This document shows, piece by piece, positions 31,570 through 36,457 of a DNA stretch of 36,457 nt. The notes under the pieces are model-generated. The model saw only the letters and a program-made list of their open reading frames with translations, was not told the origin of the DNA and made no database searches. Source of the DNA: Streptomyces sp. Isolate_45 (GTDB taxonomy: Bacteria > Actinomycetota > Actinomycetes > Streptomycetales > Streptomycetaceae); NCBI RefSeq assembly GCF_024721315.2, contig NZ_JANFAK020000087.1:1-36457 (forward strand), in the 5' to 3' direction. The translations under genes and the position numbers were made by a program. Within the stretch, counting starts at the first letter, position 1; the number at the start of each line of letters is the position of its first letter.

Positions 31570-31649
31570 GGCTTGCCCACCTTGCGAATGGCGGGTGGGC
31601 AAGCCTTAGGCCTGCCTGGGCAAGCCTCCCGGGCGCAGGCTTGCCCAGG
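31570..31649. terminator. double hairpin convergent terminator, copy C
   Basis: GGCTTGCCCACC/GGTGGGCAAGCC (31570-31581, 31594-31605) and CCTGGGCAAGCCT/AGGCTTGCCCAGG (31615-31627, 31637-31649). They serve the convergent small membrane gene and helicase. Confidence 0.75.
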
Positions 31650-31655
31650 CAGGCG

Positions 31656-32932
31656 TCAGGGGGCTTTCGCCGCCCAGTCGATGCCGAGGGCGGCGAGCGC
31701 GGCGAGCTGGTCCGCGTGAAGCCGGTCCCGGCGCTGCTTCTGGTTGACGATCCAGACCCCGGTCCGGTGCGCGGTCCCGTCGGGGAGCTCCTCGACGTGA
31801 CCACGGCCCGGCAGGCCCCCGCCCTCGCGCTCCCGGTACTGAGCGAGGGCCTGGACGCCCGTCTGGAACGCTGCCGGGCCGCGCCCGGACGTGGAGACCC
31901 CGGGCGCCTTCGCGGGCGTCTGGCGGGCCCGTGGGGCCTTTTTCACGCCCAGGTCGGCGAGCCGGGTCTGCTGTTCCTCCGTCAGCCGGTCGAAGTCGCG
32001 GCGTTGGGTGGCGAGCCAGCGGCCGACGTCCTCGCCGTGTCGGGTCACCCCCGGCACGATCGCGGACAGGCGCGCTCCCTCGGCGAGAAGTTGGGCGAGG
32101 TAGGCGTGGTGGCGTTGCCAGTCGACCGTCCAGCCCCGTTCGGCGGGGTTCCAGTCCTCGTCGATCGCGGCCAGCGCGGCGGCCCGTCGTTCGGCCCGTA
32201 CGGGGTCGTTGCCGAGCCCGCCGGGCCGGCGGACGTTGGTGAGCCACTGCCCGACCGCGACGTCCAGGGCGGTGGCGTGCCTCGGCGCGGCGAGCGTCCC
32301 GTGCTGCGCGTGGTAGGCGCGGGCGGCTCCGAGGTTCCGTTCGAAGCCGGCGTCGGCGGTGTCCCAGACGATCCCCAGGGCCTCCAGTTCGGCCGCTCGT
32401 TCCCCGGACATCTGTCCGGCCCGGAACGCGCGCCGCTGGTCGGACAGCCAGCGTCCGAGGGGGTAGGCGCCCTCGACGTGGTCGTAGGGGACCTCCAGCC
32501 CGCCCTCGCGCTCCTGGTACCGCAGGGCGGCCTCCAGGCCCCTTCGCCAGTCCTGGCGTTCGGTGTTGAGGACCTGGTAGTTGATCCACTTCGCGATCAG
32601 CGCGGGATCACGCGGGGCGGCGAACCTAAGTAGTAGACGTGATTCCGCTTCGCCTTCGGCTGGTGGTTTTCCGATCGTTCGCGACGGCTGAATTTCTCGC
32701 TTCTGGTTCTCCTGTGGAATGGCCAGCATTTCGACGGCGCGTTCATCGTGTGCCCGAAGGCCATTCAGAACCCGAATAAGCGGGCCGTACGATTTCGACG
32801 TGAGAATGTCCTCGGGGTCCTCGTCCGCCCGCAGGAAAACAGGCACGATCAACGTGGCCATCTTCCCTTCCCCGGGCTTTTGCCGAAGGGCCCGGCCGAT
32901 GGCCTGGACGATGTCGACGGCCGGCCCCTTTT
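31656..32932 (-). pseudogene. telomere-type DEAD/DEAH helicase, C-terminal part (split by IS)
   Basis: This is the second part of a superfamily 2 helicase. It starts after the IS with AVDIVQAIGRALRQKPGEGK (motif VI, with the arginine finger region) and ATLIVPVFL. It continues into at least four helicase-associated repeats of about 70 residues, recognisable by W-rich lines such as LEAALRYQEREGGLEVPYDH, LGRWLSDQRRAFRAGQMSGE, VGQWLTNVRRPGGLGNDPVR and VGRWLATQRRDFDRLTEEQ. Such large helicases sit next to Streptomyces telomeres on chromosomes and linear plasmids. No start belongs to this half; it is stranded by the IS. Confidence 0.88.
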
Positions 32933-32938
32933 GAGCTC

Positions 32939-33824
32939 GTAACACGATCATGAATCGGGCTTGTTGAGGCGTCGCCAGCAGATGAGGCTGCAGGCGAGGG
33001 AGACGAACGCGTCGTGGAGTTCGGTGCGGCGTTCCCAGCGGACGGCGAGTCGTTTGAACTGGTGGAGCAGGGCGAAGGTCTGCTCGACGACGTAGCGGAG
33101 CTTGCCCATGCCCTTGATGTTGGGGGCGCCTTTGCGGGAGATGACGGGCAGGATCCGGCGTTTGCGCAGCTCTTCCCGGTTGGGGTTGGAGTCGTAGCCC
33201 TTGTCGCCGAGCAGGGCTCCGGGACGCCTGCGGGGCCGACCTGGCCGGCCCGCCACTGGCGGGATACCGTCGACCAGGGCGAGGGTCTGGGTGACGTCGT
33301 TGACGTTCGCCGCGGTCGTGATGACTTTCAGCGGCGTGCCGCGTCCGTCGCAGATCAGGTGGTGTTTGCTGCCCGTCTTCCGCCGGTCGACCGGCGACGG
33401 ACCGGTGTCGGCGCCCCCTTTTTCGCGCGGATGTGGGAGCCGTCCACGCAGGCCCTGGACCAGTCGAGCCGGCCTGCCGCGTTCAGTTCACTGAGCAGGA
33501 TCCGATGCAGTTGGTCGAAGACGCCGGCTTGCTGCCATCGCTCAAGGCGTCGCCAGCAGGTCTGTCCTGAGCCGAACCCCAGCTCAGGTGGAAGGAGTTG
33601 CCAGGCGATGTCGTTGTAGAGGACGTACAGAATGCCCTGCAGACACAATCGGTCCGCCACCGGCCGCGGCCCTGGCGACCTCATCGGCCAGGGCGGCAGC
33701 AGGGGCTCGATCAGCACCCACAAGTCGTCGTCCACGATCCACGGCCGAGTGCTCACGCATTCACGAACGGCCGGATCGGCACACCGGTTACGCCCGACCA
33801 GGGCATCTCACCAAGATCCTGTTA
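32939..33824 (-). mobile_element. IS5-family (IS427-like) element inserted in the helicase
   Basis: Ends GTAACACGATCATG (left) and CAAGATCCTGTTAC (right) form imperfect terminal inverted repeats. GAGCTC flanks both sides (32933-32938 and 33825-33830). Because GAGCTC is itself a palindrome, it could be a 6-bp target duplication or the outermost part of the inverted repeats. The element is about 890 bp and contains one two-frame transposase. Confidence 0.85.
32948..33756 (-). CDS. IS5-family transposase made by -1 frameshift (OrfA-OrfB)
   Basis: OrfA starts at GTG 33756 (STRPWIVDDDLWVLIEPLLP) and has the first catalytic Asp in ACVDGSHIRAKKG. At an A5G5 run (about 33413-33422) a -1 shift gives TGPSPVDRRKTGSKHHLICD, then LLGDKGYDSNPNREELRKR (second Asp) and LRYVVEQTFALLHQFKRLAV (Glu) to the stop at 32948. 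Without the shift OrfA ends at 33355. IS427-type members of the IS5 family normally use such programmed frameshifts at A/G runs, so the element may still be active. Confidence 0.85.
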
Positions 33825-33830
33825 CGAGCT

Positions 33831-35093
33831 CTTGGGGTCGATCAGGGCCACACTGTCCACGCTTTTGATATCGACTCCTTCGCCCAGGACTCGACAGTTG
33901 GCGAGGACGGCGCGGCCGGCGCGGCGGCCGAAGTCGGCGAGGACGGCGGTCCGGTGCTCCATCTCGTGCTCCCCGCGCAGCCACCCCGTCCACACGGTGG
34001 CGGGGTGCCGGTCCGGGTCGACGGCGTGCAGCCGGCGGGCCACCCGATCCAGCCCCTCCGCGAAGGCCTGCGCCTCGACCGTCCGGTGGTGAAAGGTGAT
34101 CGTCGTCTTGAGGTCGTGCTCGGCCATGGTTTCCAGCAGGGTCGTTTGCACGGCCGCCAGCCGCTCACCCCGCAGCCGCTCCTCGTACCGTTCCTCGCCG
34201 TAGAGCCGCTCCGGGGTCACCACGGGATCGGTGAGCTCCGCGACCACGATCTGATACCTGGCCAGCAGCCCCCGGGAGATCGCGTCCGCCAGCGACAGCT
34301 CGTAGACCACCTGCCCGAACACCCTGGTGTCGTCCATGGAGCAGGCCATCTCTTGGGGCAGCCGGTCCCATCGATGTCTCGGGACGTACGTCCGCCCCTC
34401 GGCCTCCGCCTCCTCGCGCCGTACCTCCTCGACCTGCCTGCGCTCCTCGTCGGCCCGCCGCCGCTCCAGTTCCTGCGCCGGGGTCCGGGGCGGGCGCTCC
34501 ATCCAGATCCTCGGGGTGGCGGTCATGTAGAGCCGGCGCCGCGCGGGGATCACCTCCTGGCGGTGCACGTCCGCCCACGCCTTCCCCGCCGACCCGGACG
34601 TACGGTGCGCCTCGTCCACCACCACCAGGTCGAAGGGCTCCATCGGCAACCCGTACTCCCCGCCGAACGCCTCGGCGATCACCCCCAGGGAGGCGTACGT
34701 GGCATAGACGGTGACCGGGCCCCGGCCGTGCCACAGAGCGAGCTGCGGCGCCGACGTCGTCGTCCGCACCCCCAACCCGTACAACTGCGCATCGCCATCC
34801 AGGGAGCAGGCCGCGACCGCAGGCCCGCTGTGCCCGGCCGTTCTCCACTCCCGGGCAGTCTGCGCCAGCAGGTCGAGCGTCGGGAGCAGCACCAGGACCC
34901 GACCGCCCCGAGCCAGTCGGAGCGCGGCTGCCGCGGCGATGAACGTCTTACCGGTCCCACATGCGGCGACCACCGTTGCCCGCAGACCCGGCTTCGGGAT
35001 ACGTTTCCCGGGCGGAATGTCGAGCCCTCGGACGATGGCCTCCACGGCTTCTTCCTGATGAGGCCGGAGCGTGATTCCGTCGGTCTTCTGCAT
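33831..35093 (-). pseudogene. telomere-type DEAD/DEAH helicase, N-terminal motor part (split by IS)
   Basis: ATG 35093 follows GGAG by 6 nt. The motor has a Q-like LRPHQEEAVEAIV, Walker A at residues 44-50 (ACGTGKT), VLLPTLDLLAQTA, the Walker B box VVVDEAHRT, MTATPRIWME, FHHRTVEAQAF and LGEGVDIKSVDSVALIDPK. It stops at the IS (DPKSS then stop), between motifs V and VI. The two halves together would be about 850 residues, the size of the large subtelomeric Streptomyces helicases such as TtrA. The joined flanks read out of frame by one base at an A-run, so either the insertion site or a later slip altered the frame. Its 5' end is about 1.2 kb from the terminal hairpins. Confidence 0.9.
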
Positions 35094-35724
35094 TCGTCAC
35101 TCCGCTGAAATGAGGCGGGGGAGCCAGTGGCCACATTCTCGGGATGCTACACAGTACATCTCACCTGATGTGTCGCAACGACTGGACCGCCATCCGGCCC
35201 CCGCCCCGGTCGGCTTTGTTCATTCCACCTGATAAATCATGGTGGGCCCGTGTGCCTGATCATGAGGTCAGGCATCGAGGTGATGGCCGGGTTCGTGGAT
35301 GGGGTGGGGAAGTTGCTGGACGGGATCGAACTGTGGCTGCGGAAGATTCTGGGTCCCTCCCCCCTCCTGCGCGCGCAGCGCGTAGGAGGGGGGAGGGACC
35401 CAGCAGTCCGGGCCGGCTTGTTGAGGTTGCGGCCCAGTGGGTTGAGCTTGCTGAGGCGAAGGACGGGGTGCCGGCAGGGATGGCGGTTGAGGTCCTCACA
35501 GAGGTAGCCGATCTGGCTCGTACGGCAGGAGAGACCTGGGCCAGCCCCTGTAGTGCTGGTACTTCGCTCCCTGAGCCAGACCGGGACGGCTACCCCGGGT
35601 TTGAGGCAGTTCTCTCGGATCGGCCCCTACTGTTGACGCGCCTCGGTCTGTCGACAAGCCAACAGACCGAAGGCCTGACCTGCGAAGCCGGGTTGCCTTA
35701 GATATTTACGAGATCGGAGTTTGC
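35094..35724. other. region upstream of the helicase with a large hairpin
   Basis: Near the helicase start, an ACATC/GATGT dyad (about 35157-35172) may be an operator. A plus-strand frame from about GTG 35250 gives a plausible amphipathic peptide (MAGFVDGVGKLLDGIELWLR) that runs into the hairpin at 35351-35401. After the hairpin, another frame gives GRLVEVAAQWVELAEAKDGV and AVEVLTEVADLARTAGE. Possibly one small gene has been split, but I cannot support a product. Confidence 0.4.
35351..35401. repeat. large perfect hairpin (18-bp arms)
   Basis: GGGTCCCTCCCCCCTCCT (35351-35368) pairs exactly with AGGAGGGGGGAGGGACCC (35384-35401). The 15-nt loop GCGCGCGCAGCGCGT can pair further and holds the GCGCAGC word typical of Streptomyces telomere hairpins. 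Confidence 0.88.
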
Positions 35725-36183
35725 GTGTCTGAATCTAATAGTGCCCTTATCGATGCGTTCACGAATTGGGGTTCACTTCATCAGAAAGTAAGTGAATACA
35801 CTAGTTCCCTACTTTGTGATCACAATTTTGCCGATGGAGCAGAGCTTGTTCACTACCTGCAGATCGATCCGCAGAGCGATGCTGTAAAGATCGCTTCGAT
35901 GCATCGGTTCGTGATCTCTGTCGGATCCGATTTTGAGCGCTCCTACGATGTTTCTATCGACGCGGAAGTACTGGTGGAGAAAGGCGCTCTTGCCCATTCG
36001 TTCCGTGTCTACGCCGAACTAGAAGAGCAGGTAGGGAGTTTCAAGGAAGGGAGTAATGAACTGTTCATGAGTAGGGGCAGGCACAGCACGCTCACCGAGG
36101 CGATGGGAGGTCTAGAGCACGCACTCGAAGAACTGCGCGGCGCACCTGACTTCCTTGCTCCATTTGAGGTCCCGCACTCGTAA
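35725..36183 (+). CDS. AT-richer orphan protein (152 aa)
   Basis: The family is not recognised. GTG 35725 has GGAG 5 nt upstream. The protein is acidic and soluble (MSESNSALIDAFTNWGSLHQ, LLCDHNFADGAELVHYLQID, FVISVGSDFERSYDVSIDAE, AMGGLEHALEELRGAP). Codon use differs from every neighbour: many A/T-ending codons (AAT, CTT, TTT, GAT) in a region that otherwise prefers G/C. This indicates a recent foreign origin. It is the last gene before the replicon end. Confidence 0.75.
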   Translation: MSESNSALIDAFTNWGSLHQKVSEYTSSLLCDHNFADGAELVHYLQIDPQSDAVKIASMHRFVISVGSDFERSYDVSIDAEVLVEKGALAHSFRVYAELEEQVGSFKEGSNELFMSRGRHSTLTEAMGGLEHALEELRGAPDFLAPFEVPHS

Positions 36184-36247
36184 GTTGCAAGGAGGGTGGA
36201 GGGGGATGATGGCGGTGAAGAGTGAGTGGCCCGAGCTGATGGGGAAG

Positions 36248-36390
36248 CCGGCGGAGCGGGGCCGCCGGCCGGTCACCTCCCGCGCGGAGCGCGGGAGCCT
36301 CTGGGCCTGCGGAGCAGGCCTGCTCTGGTGGAGCGCAGCGGAACCAGAGCCAGTCCGGAGCGAAGCGAAGGACCCCGGCCGAAGGCCGGC
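36248..36390. repeat. Streptomyces-type telomere hairpin array
   Basis: Six dyads follow one another. They are CCGGCGG/CCGCCGG (36248-36268), CTCCCGCGC-GGA-GCGCGGGAG (36277-36297), GGCCTGC-GGA-GCAGGCC (36304-36320), GCTCTGGT/ACCAGAGC around a GCGCAGC core (36322-36350), GTCC/GGAC around GCGAAGC (36353-36373) and CCGGCC-GAA-GGCCGG (36375-36389). Tightly packed palindromes with GGA/GAA triloops are the hallmark of Streptomyces linear replicon ends, where the 3' overhang folds for patching by terminal protein. I place the replicon end just to the right. Confidence 0.75.
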
Positions 36391-36393
36391 CAT

Positions 36394-36457
36394 GGGGGGG
36401 GGGGCCCCCCCCCCCCCCCCCCCCCGGCCCCCCCCCCCCCCCCCCCCCGCGCTACCC
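36394..36457. other. G/C homopolymer, probable assembly artefact at the contig end
   Basis: About 11 G are followed by long C runs broken by a few other bases. This is not plausible native sequence. It is what assemblers give at a protein-capped or hairpin terminus, or from homopolymer tailing during library making. Confidence 0.7.

Larger units (their letters stand above)
30892..32340. repeat. repeat unit, copy C (fullest copy)
   Basis: This contains the block found separately at 5978, a hairpin (31077-31108), the leader region, the small membrane gene, the double-hairpin terminator and the helicase 3' end. It is the best-preserved version of the unit whose partial copies lie at 8908-10245 and 16966-17305. 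In C only one arm of the ATTGAATG dyad remains (at about 31139). Confidence 0.8.

Noticed and set aside
32933..33830. GAGCTC as a definite 6-bp target duplication of the helicase IS
   Set aside because: The word is palindromic and could belong to the terminal repeats; joining the flanks does not restore the helicase frame, so the call is left open.
34165..34848. Second long minus-strand frame inside the helicase N-terminal part
   Set aside because: It is a +1 shadow of the helicase; Gly/Arg-rich without motifs.

Overview
The window is high-GC actinobacterial DNA and most resembles the subtelomeric arm of a Streptomyces-type linear chromosome or linear plasmid. Supports for this are G/C-biased third positions, frequent GTG starts, a DUF397 protein, many GTGA/ATGA overlaps, a telomere-associated-type helicase, and a run of short hairpins with GGA/GAA triloops at about 36248-36390. 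Those hairpins sit just before a G/C homopolymer that looks like the end of an assembly. No rRNA, tRNA or CRISPR array was seen. The region is a graveyard of mobile DNA: most large genes are broken, and several sequences occur two to four times.

Layout. 1-2.3 kb: an IS3 OrfB, then a MerR regulator with a promoter/operator that suggests a leaderless autoregulated mRNA, plus a coupled small gene. 2.4-5.9 kb: a decayed Tn554-like recombinase pair (TnpB intact, TnpA internally deleted and frameshifted). 6-12 kb: debris with two pieces of an ATP-dependent DNA ligase, a secreted lamin-tail-domain protein, small hypothetical genes, and repeat copy A (small membrane protein plus a helicase 3' pseudogene). 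12-16.6 kb: a DUF397 gene, two larger genes of unknown function, and an IS3/IS5 chimera. 17-20 kb: repeat copy B cut by an IS5 element with a nonsense codon, then a toxin-like/HEAT-like out-of-frame fusion. 20-22 kb: small proteins and one unknown gene.

22.2-29.1 kb is the most interesting part. A DNA-ligase reading frame (22221-22370, resuming about 28470-29133) is split by about 6.1 kb. The insert carries a translationally coupled set: an active-looking tyrosine recombinase, an XRE-type DNA-binding protein, and a 783-residue protein with duplicated zinc-ribbon modules and what looks like a catalytically degenerate tyrosine-recombinase domain. Next to it lies a separate two-gene cassette (a SUFU-domain protein and an unknown protein), bounded by 48-bp imperfect inverted repeats.

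29.1-31.3 kb is nearly gene-free but rich in palindromes and repeats, making it a candidate replication, partition or regulatory region. 31.3-35.1 kb is repeat copy C followed by a complete but IS5-interrupted telomere-type helicase. The last 1.3 kb has a large hairpin, an AT-richer orphan gene, and the terminal hairpin array.

How the genes work together: most features are replicon-end functions (helicase, ligase) being worn down by recombinases and insertion sequences. The recombinase modules are the only parts that look like coherent, possibly active, multi-gene systems.
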